Shown one piece after another: positions 22,846 through 33,832 of a stretch of 64,000 nt of DNA (position 1 is its first letter; every line of letters begins with the position of its first letter). This stretch comes from Channallabes apus. Lineage: Eukaryota; Chordata; Actinopteri; Siluriformes; Clariidae. Made by a program: the position numbers and the translations under genes. Location of the stretch: positions 24,072,074-24,136,073 of the forward strand of contig CM060106.1 of NCBI GenBank assembly GCA_030522415.1, given 5' to 3'. Under the pieces are notes generated by a model that was not told the origin of the DNA, ran no database searches, and worked only from the letters and a program-made list of their open reading frames with translations.

Positions 22846-23305
22846 GTTGGACCGACGTTAAACCGTTATTGTTCCACTATGGTTCCACATTTTCTCCCGG
22901 CCCACAACTGATGTTATTTTAAATTTACTTGTATTAATGATTCATTTATTTGTGTGTGATTGTTTAGTTTTTTCCTATTATTTTCCACCAATTCCCTCCC
23001 GTTCATTGTGCCCCACCTGTCATGTCTGTATTCCCCACTAGTGGGGTGCGCCCCACACTTTGAGAACCACTGCCCTAGCCAAATGCAAATAAATGAAAGT
23101 AAATGAAAAAAAGTAAATGAAGGACGGTCAGGGACAAAATATTAGTAGCCTCCAATTGTAAAACCTATTCCTGTTTTGGGGGTGGTCTCATTGTTGCACC
23201 TCTAGTTCACCTGTTGTTAATTTTATTAACACCAAAGTGATATAATATAAACGTTTTACTGACTTGATGATGTTAAAAAGTGTTCCTTAATTTTTTTGGA
23301 ACAGT

Positions 23306-23690
23306 ATATATACTGTATATTATAATATACTGTAATATATATATATAATAGCACAATATGCTATTATAAGCAGCATCATTCATTAATGTAGTGTACCACC
23401 ATTTTTCACACCCTTCAATTGTATGTGCAGCAGACTGACCAATGACATTGATTGTTTTCTCAAATTGCCAATCACTTCCTCTTTTTTTATCTTTAAAGGT
23501 AAGAGGAAGGCAAAATTTTCTTTCAATTATTTCTTTATTTTTGTCCAATTTTGTTTTAATTTTTCTTTTACTTGCTTTCTCCACAAGCAAAACGGCCTCA
23601 TCTTCTCTCTAGTTTGGCTTTCTTTTCATAGTCATTTTGATCAGATTATGACAGTCCTGCAAAGGGACTTAAAACAATTAAGATTGGGGT
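23306..23690. other. Intergenic sequence
   Basis: AT-rich with a short TATA-rich palindromic stretch at 23305-23350. The two opposing ~100-codon frames are unconvincing as genes. Confidence 0.5.
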
Positions 23691-25037
23691 AGTCTGATCA
23701 GGATACCCTTATGCACCCGAGTAATAATTGTCAGCCTACTTTGGGGCTCTGAGTGTTGTGATACACTTTCCTAGGAGCAGTCGTGATCCTCACACATCTC
23801 TCCTCGGAAGATCCTCTGTTTTAGGTGGCAGGCAGTTCAGCTATAATAGTTGATCTTAATTGATGTTAAAATGGAGTCCAGGTAGTTATTGGAGACTCAG
23901 ACTTGTAGAAAGTTCCAGTCCTGAACTATCGAATTGTCAAGTCCCCAGAGAAACAGTTGGCAACACCAGTCGAGGCCAGAACCATCTTCTAAGTAGAGAG
24001 AATCATCCCCAGACACCAGACGCATCCCAAAGAGACACATGAGGGCTCCCTGAGATGTAAAGCAAAGAATCACCTCACCATCAACAAACCTGAGTGATCA
24101 AATGAGACTGAGGAAGACAGCATCTAAACATACCAGTTCACCATAATACTCTACGTCCATGAGTCCCCCAGATCTGCTCCTTTACCTTATGGCAAATCTA
24201 TTTATAAAAATGCTTGGCTAAATAAATAGGTTTTGAGCCTAGACTTAAACACTGAGACTGTGTCTGAGTCCCGAACACTATTTGGAAGACTATTCCGTAA
24301 TTTTGGGGCTTTGTAAGAAAAAGCTCTGCCCCCAGCTGTAGTTTTCATTATTATGAAAATAATGTACGCGGTACTAACAAGCAGCCTGCATCCTTTGATC
24401 GGCGTGGCGGATCGTAAGACACTAGCAGTTCGCTCAGATACTGCGGCGCGAGACCATTTAATGCTTTATATGTCAAGAGTAGTATTTTAAAATCAATGCG
24501 AAATTTCACAGGGAGCCAATGCAGTGAAGATAGGATAGGGGTGATGTGCTCATATCTTCTGGTTCTAGTGAGGACTCTCGCTGCTGCATTCTGGACTAGC
24601 TGAAGCTTGTTTATGCACCTAACAGAACAACCAGACAGTAAGGCATTACAATAGTCCAACCTAGAAGTGATAAAAGCATGAACTAGTTTTTCTGCATCGT
24701 TTAGCGACAATATATTTCTTATCTTGGCAATATTTCTGAGGTGAAAGAATGCTATCCTGGTGATATTATCTACATGAGCTTCAAATGAAAGGCTGGAATC
24801 TATAATCACGCCGAGGTCTTTTACTGTTGCTCTTGATGGAACAGAAAGGCCATCTAAAGTTACGGTGTGATCTAAGATTTTACTTCTAGCTGTATGCGGT
24901 CCTATGACTAGAACTTCTGTCTTATCCGGATTAAGCAGAAGGAAGTTAATTAGCATCCAATTTCTTATGTCCTGCACACATTGCTCAACTTTAGTAAGCT
25001 GGTTTTTCTCATCAGGTTTTGCTGAGACATATACACC
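23691..25037 (-). pseudogene. L2/CR1-like LINE 3' half
   Basis: Codons 25037-24351 encode the C-terminal part of a LINE reverse transcriptase in one open frame. It shows 'LLLNPDKTEVLVIGP', 'VKDLGVIIDSSLSFEAHV', 'RLDYCNALLSG', 'LQLVQNAAARVL' and 'LLTYKALNGLAPQYLSELL'. These are thumb and connection features of CR1/L2-clade elements. The endonuclease, the fingers/palm and the YxDD motif lie upstream and are missing, so it is 5'-truncated in the usual LINE way. The 3' UTR continues to about 23691. The break at 24351 is a small change near the end of the frame. Confidence 0.85.
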
Positions 25038-25230
25038 AGGACAGGGTGCCAATCCATCGCAGGGCACACACACATACACACATTCTCACACAGTATGGGC
25101 AATTTGAGAACGTCAATTAGCCTAACCTGCAGGTATTTGGACTATGGGAGGAAACCAGAGTACCTGGAGGAAACCCAACAAGCACAGGGAGAACTTGCAA
25201 ACTCCATGCACACAGAGATGGAAATAACTA
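25038..25230 (-). mobile_element. SINE fragment
   Basis: Minus-strand copy of the SINE seen at 15172 and 41354. GACAGGGTGCCAATCCATCG, GGAGGAAACCAGAGTACC and CTCCATGCACACAGAGA are all present. The tRNA-like head is missing. Confidence 0.8.
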
Positions 25231-25500
25231 CAATACTATTAAATTAAATTATTTCATTACTGTAGATTTTTATTGTACTCTTATAGTACCCTCCGGATGA
25301 AAGTCATGAAAAGGATCAAATGATAGTTTTGACAATTGCATGTTTAAATGCATGTGTTTTGCTCTGCTGGCTCCAAGTTGATTTAATTAAGCTTATATTT
25401 TGCAATAATTTTGTATGTTCCTCAATTCCATGTGCAAAATAATTTAACAATATCAGGCGCAATACTTTTTAGCAATATCATACTGTATGTAGTATTACTC
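25231..25500. other. Spacer
   Basis: AT-rich; nothing recognised. Confidence 0.5.
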
Positions 25501-26050
25501 AGGTGAAGAGACGAGTACAGGCAGGTTGGAATGGGTGGAGAAAAGTGTCAGGTGTGTTGTGCGATAAAAGAGTATCAGCGAGAATGAAAGGAAAGGTGTA
25601 CAGGACAGTGGTGAGACCAGCGATGCTCTACGGCTTAGAGAAAGTGGCACTGAAGAAAAGACAGGCGGCAGAGCTAGAGGTAGCAGAGCTGAAGATGTTG
25701 AGGTTCCCTTTGGGAGTGACAAGGATGGATAGGATCAAGAATGAGTTCATCAGAGGGACAACCCATGTTAGATGTTTTGGAGATAAAGTCAGAGAGGCCA
25801 GATTGAGGTGGTTTGGACATGTTCAGAGGAGAGATGGTGAATATATCGGTAGAAGGATGCTGAGGTTGGAACTGCCAGGCAGGAGGTCTAGAGGAAGACC
25901 AAAGAGGAGATTTATGGATGCAGTGAGAGAGGACATGAAGTTAGTTGGTGTGAGAGAAGAGGATGCAGAGGATAGGGTTAGATGGAGGCAGATGATTCGC
26001 TGTGGCGACCCCTGAAAGGGAACAGCCGAAAGACAAAGAAGATTTTTTTT
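25501..26050 (+). pseudogene. RTE-like LINE, C-terminal fragment
   Basis: A 170-codon open frame encodes the last part of a non-LTR reverse transcriptase found in very many fish repeats. Segments are 'SGVLCDKRVSARMKGK', 'VVRPAMLYG', 'LGVTRMDRIKNEFIRG', 'RWFGHVQRRD', 'PGRRSRGRPKRRFMDAV' and 'REEDAEDRVRWRQMI'. The endonuclease and catalytic palm are absent. It ends with CCCCTGAAAGGGAACAGCCG, then a short AAAGACAAAGAAGA tail, which fits an RTE-type 3' end. Related pieces are at 48123-48320 and 58520-59235. I infer the RTE clade from memory of these motifs. Confidence 0.8.
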
Positions 26051-26301
26051 AATTACTCATCATTGTAGCTATGTAAATTCTACATCAGAATCTGGTTTAT
26101 CTCTATTGCTAGTGGTTGCTGCATTACACTTTTGTTTATCTTCCATCTAGTTTGTGGATTTTTTTTTTTTTATTTTACTTTATTTATTTTTTCACTTCAT
26201 TGTGTGTATATTACTCTCTTTGCTCTTGGAGCAGTCTCTGGCACAATATTTCCTCCGGAATTAAGTTTTATCTCATTGTTTAATTCCGAGCATAGTCACA
26301 T
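26051..26301. other. Pre-insertion flank of the chromovirus
   Basis: AT-rich with two T runs. Its last five bases, CACAT (26297-26301), are the left copy of the target duplication. Confidence 0.7.
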
Positions 26302-26675
26302 TGTCATGCACACTCAATCTGCGCCCGGCACTAGGACCCAGAAGTAAGGCGGGCGCCAAACCAGGAAGTATAAAAGAGGTAAACAAACGATGGCTTACCA
26401 CTCAGTCATTGAGTTTCGCCCGATGCCATTTCGGAATCGTTCGTCAAACCGTGAGTACTCACTTTCTTGGTCTTGCTTCCTGTTTGAGTGTGTGTTTATA
26501 GGACGCGGGTTTGATTTGTGTCTTTCCCTTGCTCTTTCTATCGTGAGAGTCCTTAAACTAAATAGCCTGATTATCCTGCCTACTCGTGCACTTCCGCGTT
26601 TGGGTTTACCATTCACGCAACAAAGGGCTAACCGCTAAGCTACGTCTTCTGCTCATCTCCGGTTAGTTCGTGACA
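26302..26675 (+). repeat. 5' LTR of the chromovirus
   Basis: TG...CA bounded, ending GTTAGTTCGTGACA. It contains a TATA box and the inferred transcription start. The short frames within, which recur identically in the 3' LTR, are not genes. Confidence 0.95.
26369..26376 (+). promoter_or_regulatory. TATA box of the chromovirus LTR
   Basis: TATAAAAG lies 31 bp before the A at 26400. That A begins an 11-nt segment complementary to the sequence just after the LTR, so the geometry supports transcription starting there. Confidence 0.7.
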
Positions 26676-26676
26676 G

Positions 26677-26687
26677 AATGACTGAGT
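26677..26687 (+). promoter_or_regulatory. Putative self-primer binding site
   Basis: AATGACTGAGT begins one base after the 5' LTR and is exactly complementary to ACTCAGTCATT at 26400-26410, the inferred first 11 nt of the transcript. Tf1 primes its reverse transcription by this fold-back. No conventional tRNA 3'-end complement is apparent next to the LTR. Confidence 0.65.
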
Positions 26688-27757
26688 CTGCAGTTAACCC
26701 AGCGGATTACGCTCACCTCTGCGACGTGGTAGATGGACACGTTCGGTTGATTGATCGGCTGAACGCCGAGATCGCGACTCTCCGCAGTAGCGTCCAAGAC
26801 CTTGCGGCCTTGCGGCGCGAGGTGGCGGAGCTGCGGCGCGAGGTCGCGGATCTTCGGCGCGAGGCTGTCAGTCCTCCGGCTGGTCTATCTCCCGTCGCGG
26901 TTGCTGCCGTGCCGCCATCTTCACCCTCACCTGATGTATTTTTATCACTACCGGACAAATGGGATGGCACAGATGGGAGATGTAGCGTTTTTCTAACCGC
27001 ACTGGATCTTGTGTTTGAGTTTAATTCCACCAGATACTCCACAGACCGACTGCGCATCGCTCTCCTCGTCTCATTGCTATCCGGGCAGGCAGCTGAGTGG
27101 GCCACGGCGGTTCTTCACTCCGATTCAGACACGGCACATTCTTATAATGAATTCACCAAACAACTGAGACTCACCTTTGAACATCCAGCAGGTGAGGTGG
27201 AGACCGACACCAGATTATACCATCTGCGGCAGGCAGGTTCGTCCGTGAGCCGTTACACGGCGGAGTTCCGTACTCTCGCCGTCCAAACCACCTGGGGTGA
27301 CACCGCTCTCCGGACAACCTACTACGAGGGACTGGCGTCATATATTAAAGACGAGCTCGTGGGACGAGAGCTACCTGCGACGCTGGAGGGTCTCGTTCAG
27401 CTAGCTCTCCGGATCGACCAACACCGAATCTCTCGTCCTAAACCAGCCCCACGAAACCTGACACCTGCCGTTTCATCATCTCCACATACCACATCATGAC
27501 CATCCATCACCCCCTCTCACGTTCCCGCACCTGAAGCACGACCCACATTCAACTCCACCGTCTCTGGTGCTGTCGGTTCTCCACCACCCACCGTGGTTAA
27601 CACGGGATCCGGGGAACCCATGCAATTAGGGCGCGCCTCCTTGACCGCTGCAGAACGGGAGCGACGATTTAAAGAGGGGCTCTGCGCGTACTGTGGGTCC
27701 AGCGCACATCACCGAGCCATCTGCCCCCGTCGTCCGGAAAATGCTCAGACCCGGTGA
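26678..27757 (+). pseudogene. Chromovirus gag, interrupted by an in-frame TGA
   Basis: The ATG is three bases from the LTR end and overlaps the putative primer binding site. The first ~274 codons hold a heptad-rich coiled-coil segment ('ALRREVAELRREVADLRRE', residues 46-64). A retrotransposon capsid-like region follows ('VFLTALDLVFEFNS', 'LLVSLLSGQAAEWATAV', residues 100-250). A TGA at 27497-27499 ends this part. The same frame then stays open to 27757 and encodes a CCHC zinc knuckle (C-x2-C-x4-H-x4-C, near 27683-27724) that binds RNA in Gag proteins. The TGA could come from a CGA by CpG decay. So this copy would make a truncated Gag without its knuckle unless read-through occurs. Confidence 0.85.
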
Positions 27758-30700
27758 GGAACGAGGGCAACTCACCGGGTCATCTCCAACTCTCCTCAGT
27801 CACCACCCCGACCTCCCGTCTCGCGGTCCAAGTAAGTCTCCAGTTTGGCCACAAACGAGTCAGAAGTGCTGCATTTATCGATTCTGGTGCCGCAGGGAAC
27901 TTCATTGACTCCACCTATGCCAATAAATTGGGGATAAAACTCGAGGCGTTATCCCAGCCGGTTCGGATCACATCCGTTGACGGTCGGCCCTTAGCCTCCA
28001 GCCCCATCACCACTCAGACCCAGCCCATCACCCTAATCATCAACAACCATCAGGAACGGATCCAGCTTCATCTCACCTCCATCACATCACCACCCATCAT
28101 TCTCGGGTACCCATGGCTGCTTCAGCATGACCCCCTCATCTCCTGGGCCCAGAACCGGATCCTTCAGTGGGGGCCGACCTGCTCCGAGCTCTGCCTACAA
28201 GCACCGGCTGGGACGTGCTCTAGGGAGTCCGAGGCCCCCGACGTCGACACCAACGCCATTCCTGCCATGTACCGGGACCTGGCTGAAGTGTTTTGCAGAA
28301 AACGAGCCATGCACCTTCCACCCCATCGCCCCTATGACCTGGCGACTGACCTCCAGCCGGGCTCGGTGCCCCCCCGCGGCCATCTCTACTCCCTCTCCAA
28401 CACCGAGACGCAGGCGATGGAGGAGTATGTATCAAACGCTCTCCGCCAAGGCACCATCAGGCCCTCCTCATCGCCCGCCGCCGCGGGGTTCTTCTTTGTG
28501 AAGAAAAAAGGAGATGAACTTCGCCCATGTGTCGACTATCGGGGGCTGAATAACATCACCATCAAAAACCGACACCCGCTGCCTCTTACCAACTCTGCCC
28601 TGGACGCCCTCTCCGGTGCCACCATTTTCACAAAGTTGGACCTTCGGAGCGCCTACAACTTGGTGCGCATCAGAGAGGGCGATGAGTGGAAGACGGCCTT
28701 CATTACACCCACGGGACACTATGAAAGTCTGGTAATACCGTTTGGACTTTGCAATGCACCCGCCGCCTTCCAGCACCTCATCAATGACATTCTCAGGGAC
28801 ATGCTAGGGCGGTGGGTCTTTGCATATCTGGATGACATACTAATTTACTCACGAACTGTTGATGAACACATCCAGCATGTCAGAGCAGTTCTAAAGAGAT
28901 TACACGCCCATCAATTGTACTGTAAGTTGGAAAAGTGCGCTTTTCACGAGTGCTCCACCACGTTCCTGGGTTTTGTCATCTCGCCCCAGGGTGTGGCCAT
29001 GGACCCGCAGAAACTCGAAGTTGTGCGTCATTGGCCCCTACCCAAGACCCTCAAGCAACTTCAACGGTTTCTCGGGTTTGCGAACTTCTATCGTCGCTTT
29101 ATCCGGGACTACAGTACGATTGCCGCCCCCCTAACTGCTCTGACCCGACCCTCATCATCCCCTTTCACTCTCAACTCCGTCGCCATCTCAGCTTTCCAGA
29201 GACTCTGTCAACGCTTCACCACCGCTCCAATTCTTCTCCATCCAGACGCAAGCAAACCATTCGTTGTGGAGGTGGACGCCTCAGATGTGGGCGCTGGGGC
29301 TGTTCTCTCCCAGCGAGGTCCAGATCAGAAACTACACCCCTGTAGTTTCTTCTCCAAAAAATTTGATGCCACTCAGCAGCGATACGGGGTAGGGGACCGC
29401 GAGCTGCTGGCCATAAAGTGGGCTTTGGAGGAATGGCGTCACTGGCTCCAGGGCGCCAGGGAGCCATTCATTATCTGGACCGACCATCAAAACCTCATCA
29501 CCATCCGTAGTCTAAAACAGCTCAACCCGAGGCAGGCGCGATGGGCACTATTCTTTGAACAGTACAACTTCCATCTGTCCTACCGCCCGGGGTCTAAGAA
29601 CACCAAGGCCGACGCCCTCTCCCGACAGTATGAAGAAGACGTCACCCGGGCGGAACCCGCGCCTGTCCTCCCACCATCCAAAATCATTGCACCTATCCAC
29701 TGGGATTTGGAGACCAGGGTCCGCCAGGCACAGGCAATGGAGAACGAACCGGCAGGTGCGCCGCCTGGACGTCTCTACGTGCCCCTAACAATGAGAACTG
29801 AAGTGATGCAATGGGGCCACACCTCACCCATTTCCGGACACCCAGGCACCCGACGCTCCCTACAATTTATTCAGCGAGCCTTCTGGTGGCCCTCCATGGC
29901 CCGGGACATCGGCGAGTTCGTCCAGGCGTGCCCAGTGTGCGCCAGGGCTAAAGACACCAATCAGCCGACCCCGGGGGAACTCCAACCACTCCCTATTCCC
30001 CGTCGGCCCTGGTCGCACATTGCCATCGATTTCATCACGGGCCTGCCGGATTCAGAAGGAAAGACTACCATATTGACCATCATCGACCGTTTCTCCAAAG
30101 CCGTGCACCTGGTGGCCCTATCCGGACTCCCGTCAGCCAAGGACACCGCGGAGCTGATATTAGAGCACGTAGTCCGCCTGCATGGGTTCCCCAAAGACAT
30201 CGTCTCGGACAGAGGGCCCCAGTTCACTGCCCGGTTCTGGAAGGCCTTCTGCCGTCTGATCAATTCCACCTGCAGCCTATCTTCTGGGTACCATCCCCAG
30301 ACCAATGGTCAGACGGAGCGGGCCAACCAACAACTGGAGCGCTATTTGAGATGCTTCGTTGCCGATCGCCAGCGCTCCTGGGCTCGCTACCTCCTATGGG
30401 CTGAGTTGTCTCACAACCTTCACGTCTCCTCTGCCACCAATCTCAGTCCGTTCGAGGTATGCCACGGTTTCCAACCTCCGATGTTCGAACACCAAGAACC
30501 GGAGGTTGACGTACCCTCAGCCCAACAGTTGGTCCGCAGGTGTCGGCGGCTCTGGACCCAAGCCAACCAAGCCATCCAACAAGTCAACACCCGCTATGCT
30601 GCTCAACATCGCCGCCGACACCCCCCGGGACGTTTGTATAACGTAGGTGACAAGGTCTGGCTATCTACAAAAAATCTTCATTTACACACTGAGTCAAAGA

Positions 30701-31143
30701 AGCTATCACCCAGGTTCATCGGACCATATCGCATCCACCTCAGAATCAACCCTGTCACCTACCGGCTCCAGCTGCCTGCGGCGCTCCGAATTCACCCGGT
30801 ATTTCACACTTCACAGCTCAAACCCTTCACTACATCACCTATGGTTCCACCCACCCCCCCTGCTCCTCCTCCCCGAATCATCGACGGTGGTCCTGCCTAT
30901 ACCGTACGCAGGATCCTGGATTCGCGACCTCGGGGCAGAGGCGTCCAATATCTAGTCGACTGGGAGGGTTATGGCCCCGAGGAGCGATCCTGGATTCCGG
31001 CCCGGTTCATCCTCGACCCCGAACTCATCAGAGACTACCGTCATAGGGTATCCTCCACCCCAGGACCGTCTGGAGCCGGTCCTGGACAGGGGGGTACTGT
31101 CATGCACACTCAATCTGCGCCCGGCACTAGGACCCGGAAGTAA
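27673..31143 (+). CDS. Chromovirus Pol polyprotein (PR-RT-RH-IN-chromodomain)
   Basis: The frame is -1 relative to gag, open from 27673, and overlaps the last ~85 nt of gag. That suggests ribosomal -1 frameshifting, although no classic slippery heptamer is obvious. From a GTG at 27754 it gives 1129 residues. The aspartic protease has '[10 protein letters not shown]' (~41-50). RT runs from about 225, with 'YLDD' near 357. RNase H starts near 505 ('[15 protein letters not shown]'). The integrase HHCC zinc site is at about 688-730. The D, D and E of the catalytic core are near 758 ('IDFITG'), 819 ('SDRGPQF') and 855 ('QTERANQ'). A chromodomain follows at about 1048-1095 with all three aromatic-cage positions kept (Y, W, Y). 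No stop or frameshift interrupts it. The stop lies 45 bp inside the 3' LTR. Confidence 0.93.
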   Translation, partial: RGALRVLWVQRTSPSHLPPSSGKCSDPVRNEGNSPGHLQLSSVTTPTSRLAVQVSLQFGHKRVRSAAFIDSGAAGNFIDSTYANKLGIKLEALSQPVRITSVDGRPLASSPITTQTQPITLIINNHQERIQLHLTSITSPPIILGYPWLLQHDPLISWAQNRILQWGPTCSELCLQAPAGTCSRESEAPDVDTNAIPAMYRDLAEVFCRKRAMHLPPHRPYDLATDLQPGSVPPRGHLYSLSNTETQAMEEYVSNALRQGTIRPSSSPAAAGFFFVKKKGDELRPCVDYRGLNNITIKNRHPLPLTNSALDALSGATIFTKLDLRSAYNLVRIREGDEWKTAFITPTGHYESLVIPFGLCNAPAAFQHLINDILRDMLGRWVFAYLDDILIYSRTVDEHIQHVRAVLKRLHAHQLYCKLEKCAFHECSTTFLGFVISPQGVAMDPQKLEVVRHWPLPKTLKQLQRFLGFANFYRRFIRDYSTIAAPLTALTRPSSSPFTLNSVAISAFQRLCQRFTTAPILLHPDASKPFVVEVDASDVGAGAVLSQRGPDQKLHPCSFFSKKFDATQQRYGVGDRELLAIKWALEEWRHWLQGAREPFIIWTDHQNLITIRSLKQLNPRQARWALFFEQYNFHLSYRPGSKNTKADALSRQYEEDVTRAEPAPVLPPSKIIAPIHWDLETRVRQAQAMENEPAGAPPGRLYVPLTMRTEVMQWGHTSPISGHPGTRRSLQFIQRAFWWPSMARDIGEFVQACPVCARAKDTNQPTPGELQPLPIPRRPWSHIAIDFITGLPDSEGKTTILTIIDRFSKAVHLVALSGLPSAKDTAELILEHVVRLHGFPKDIVSDRGPQFTARFWKAFCRLINSTCSLSSGYHPQTNGQTERANQQLERYLRCFVADRQRSWARYLLWAELSHNLHVSSATNLSPFEVCHGFQPPMFEHQEPEVDVPSAQQLVRRCRRLWTQANQAIQQVNTRYAAQHRRRHPPGRLYNVGDKVWLSTKNLHLHTESKKLSPRFIGPYRIHLRINPVTYRLQLPAALRIHPVFHTSQLKPFTTSPMVPPTPPAPPPRIIDGGPAYTVRRILDSRPRGRGVQYLVDWEGYGPEERSWIPARFILDPELIRDYRHRVSSTPGPSGAGPGQGGTVMHTQSAPGTRTRK
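31082..31097 (+). promoter_or_regulatory. Polypurine tract
   Basis: GGACAGGGGGGTAC, or part of it, directly precedes the TG of the 3' LTR, the expected place for plus-strand priming. Confidence 0.75.
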
Positions 31144-31471
31144 GGCGGGCGCCAAACCAGGAAGTATAAAAGAGGTAAACAAACGATGGCTTACCACTCA
31201 GTCATTGAGTTTCGCCCGATGCCATTTCGGAATCGTTCGTCAAACCGTGAGTACTCACTTTCTTGGTCTTGCTTCCTGTTTGAGTGTGTGTTTATAGGAC
31301 GCGGGTTTGATTTGTGTCTTTCCCTTGCTCTTTCTATCGTGAGAGTCCTTAAACTAAATAGCGTGATTATCCTGCCTACTCGTGCACTTCCGCGTTTGGG
31401 TTTACCATTCACGCAACAAAGGGCTAACCGCTAAGCTACGTCTTCTGCTCATCTCCGGTTAGTTCGTGACA
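31098..31471 (+). repeat. 3' LTR of the chromovirus
   Basis: Same length as the 5' LTR, with two differences seen. It is followed directly by CACAT, the right copy of the target duplication. Confidence 0.95.
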
Positions 31472-31476
31472 CACAT

Positions 31477-32394
31477 AACTTATGTAAAAGGGTTGCACAA
31501 AAGCAAATGAGAATGATGACCTTTGATTTCATGTCATTTGAGGTTTTCCTAGCCACCACTGCGGTTGGCTTACAGTACTTACTATGGATACATTTAAAAT
31601 TCATATTTGAATTTCTAACTATTTACAAAAGTGATACATAAAATAATGAATTAGGCCTACAGAATATGGAACAATACAAAAACTTGCAATTGTTGCAAAA
31701 AAACTAAACATTTTTGTAATGTTTCAATCTGTTAATATTTTTTTTTGTTATGCATCACTTTAATCAATCAAGCTGCTAAATGTTCCTTTGCAGATATACT
31801 AGTGTTTCCCCATGTTAGGCATTTTAGACTGTTTTTCTATAAAAAAAATAACCGTAGAAAAATTATATTATCCTTTTACTCTGCTATTTATAAAATTTTC
31901 ATAACCTTTCTGAAAGTGGTAATGTTTCAATAATGCATAAAAAAGCAAACCTAAGCGATAATTTGTTTGCACAACAAAATTTATTAGAACAATTTCTAAA
32001 GTTGCAAATTAATAAAAAATAACTTAATAAAACTCTTATATTAATAAAACAGTAACATTTTCCAAAGGACAAACAATGAAAGAAAAAAAAAAGTCAACAG
32101 TTGCAATCAATCTCCATTCACACAGAAAAATAAATAATACAATCAAACCAATACAATTATTGTCCTTTCAAGTACCCAGAAAACAGACATAAGTAATAGC
32201 TGAACTTCCACAATACAAGAAAATAAATAAATAAATAAAGTACATTAATAAAATGACAAGGAAAATTCCCAACCACTTGATAATACATTTACGTTTTGTA
32301 AACAGTAAATCTGGAAATGAGGTCTGTTCTGGCCATAAAATTCATGTCTGAGGCTTGGGTTAACCGTGTAATGAGTATCATAGCATAAATGCAA
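31477..32394. other. AT-rich intergenic sequence
   Basis: No gene or named repeat. Several AATAAA and TTTATT hexamers occur, so the end of a long lcor 3' UTR could lie here, but I cannot show it. Confidence 0.4.
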
Positions 32395-33488
32395 TCATGT
32401 GGAAAAGTTTGTTTTTAAATTCTATGGTTAAATTCTATGGGTTTTTTTTTGGGAAAACATACTATAAATCATCTGATCATAGTGGGTCTTATTATTAGGC
32501 AAATACAACCAACAATATAACTTTTTTTTCACTCTGCCATTATTATTTTAACAGAACTAAAGCCAAAAAGAAAAAAGAAAAACATATGGGCAATACCAAG
32601 TACCCTCTTACTGCCTTTGCTTAAGCTGTAGCCAGGTGCTGCTAATAATCAACCCTTGATTAATTTAATAGCAGCAGGCGTGCCAAACTATTTAAAAGTG
32701 GTTTTGTCAGTTTGCTGGTCTAAAGCAATCAGGTGTGTGTTAAGACCATGCCAAGAGGGAAAAAACATAAGCAGTGGTCTCAGAGAAGCATTTGTTGCTG
32801 CACATCAATCAATTTCAAAAGGGGTTTAAAAATTTGGAGTTCAATGTTCTACAGTGAGAGAAATTATTCACAAGTGCAAATCATACAAAACAGTTGCCAA
32901 CCTTCAAGATGTCCGGGAGACCCCAGGGTCAGACTATACTATGCTCAGAATAATAAAATAAACCTAAAAGCTACATCTCAGATCCTTCAGACCCCACAGA
33001 GCAATGATCTACAGTAAATCTACATTAGAATGACTGAAAAATACAAGCATTAAGGTTTTGAAATGGCCTAATCAAAATCCAGACCTCAACCCAACTGAAA
33101 TGTTGTGGCAGGACCTTAAGACAGCTGTGCACAAGCGCATGCTCAAAAACCTTGATGGACTGAAGCAATGTGGCAAAGACGATGGGCCAAACTTACTCCC
33201 CAACGATAGTCATAATTTAAATGCTGACTTCAAGTTATTGCTGCTAAAGGTGGATCTACAAACTCCTGCATCATGGGAGTACAGTACTTTCCCACATTTT
33301 TTTGACTCTTTTGCTTTAATTTTGTTTAATGCATAATGACAGTGAAAAAACATTTACAGTATGTTTTTGTTTGTGTCATGTTGTGTTTGCCTAATACCAA
33401 GACCTGCTTGATCAGATTATTTTCATTGTTTTTACACAAAACCACATAGAATTAAAAGACGGTAATAACTTTTGCACATGACTGTATA
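32395..33488 (+). mobile_element. Decayed Tc1-like transposon with transposase remnants
   Basis: Subterminal inverted segments lie at both ends: CATGTGGAAAAGTTTG and TAAATTCTATGG on the left; AATTAAAAGACGGTAATAAC and TTTTGCACATG on the right. Plus-strand coding debris starts at ATGCCAAGAGGGAAAAAAC (32749), includes a helix-turn-helix-like region to about 32900, and ends with 'WPNQNPDLNPTEMLWQDLK' at 33063-33119, the segment holding the last catalytic acid of Tc1 transposases. Large deletions and stops remove the middle. It is a dead copy. Confidence 0.8.
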
Positions 33489-33832
33489 TTCTCAGGTAGG
33501 TAGATTGGTTGGTGGGTGGATCAGTAGGTAGGAAGGTAGATGGATGGATAGATCTATTAGCTTTTCCTGGATTGGTTTCAGACAGTTTCCTAAACTGAAA
33601 CGATTACATTAATAGAACAGAAATCTATTCAATTTATAGCTGGCTATAAGCAACACCTTGGTTACACACACTATTATGGAGAAAAAAACAACAACATGCA
33701 TTTAAAATTAGTATTAGGAGAAGCTAGATCACTTTAAAAAGTTGCCTTATATTGTATCAGCATGGTACAGTACATGAGGTACAGTGTTTACAGGACTATA
33801 AATCCAGCGAATGAGTGGCCAAACACTAGACT

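Larger units (their letters stand above)
21468..23072 (-). mobile_element. hAT transposon relic (BED-finger type)
   Basis: The termini CAGTGGTTCTCAAACTTT and CACACTTTGAGAACCACTG are inverted repeats. The octamer CCCTAGCC is duplicated exactly on both sides (21460-21467 and 23073-23080), as hAT transposases do. The minus-strand coding remnant at 22052-21708 encodes the start of the transposase; the rest is deleted or replaced by other elements. Partial copies of this family are at 18880-18930 and 59620-59752. Confidence 0.9.
21110..23305. mobile_element. DNA transposon relic hosting a hAT insertion
   Basis: The left end CACTGCTCATAAAAAAATAA, then GGAACA, is mirrored on the right as TGTTCC, a T-rich stretch and GGAACAGT, with ATA/TATA flanks. 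About 360 bp on the left and 230 bp on the right belong to it; the middle is a hAT element. A short minus-strand frame (21332-21150) is likely a coding remnant, but I cannot name the transposase family. Confidence 0.65.
26302..31471 (+). mobile_element. Ty3/gypsy chromovirus, near-complete young copy (5170 bp)
   Basis: Two 374-bp LTRs (26302-26675 and 31098-31471) start TG and end CA. They differ at only two positions by eye (A/G at 26339 and C/G at 26565). CACAT is duplicated at 26297-26301 and 31472-31476. Between them are gag and one long pol frame with the order protease, reverse transcriptase, RNase H, integrase, chromodomain; this order and the C-terminal chromodomain define chromoviruses. 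Features at the 5' end suggest self-priming as in Tf1/sushi elements. A stop codon inside gag is the only obvious lesion. Diverged relatives survive as solo or captured LTRs at 11268, 41840, 44640 and 54977. Confidence 0.95.

Noticed and set aside
26713..27105. 130-codon minus-strand ORF opposite gag
   Set aside because: Shadow of the GC-rich gag coding strand.
28127..30955. Several 62-136-codon ORFs on both strands inside pol
   Set aside because: Out-of-frame shadows of the long pol frame.
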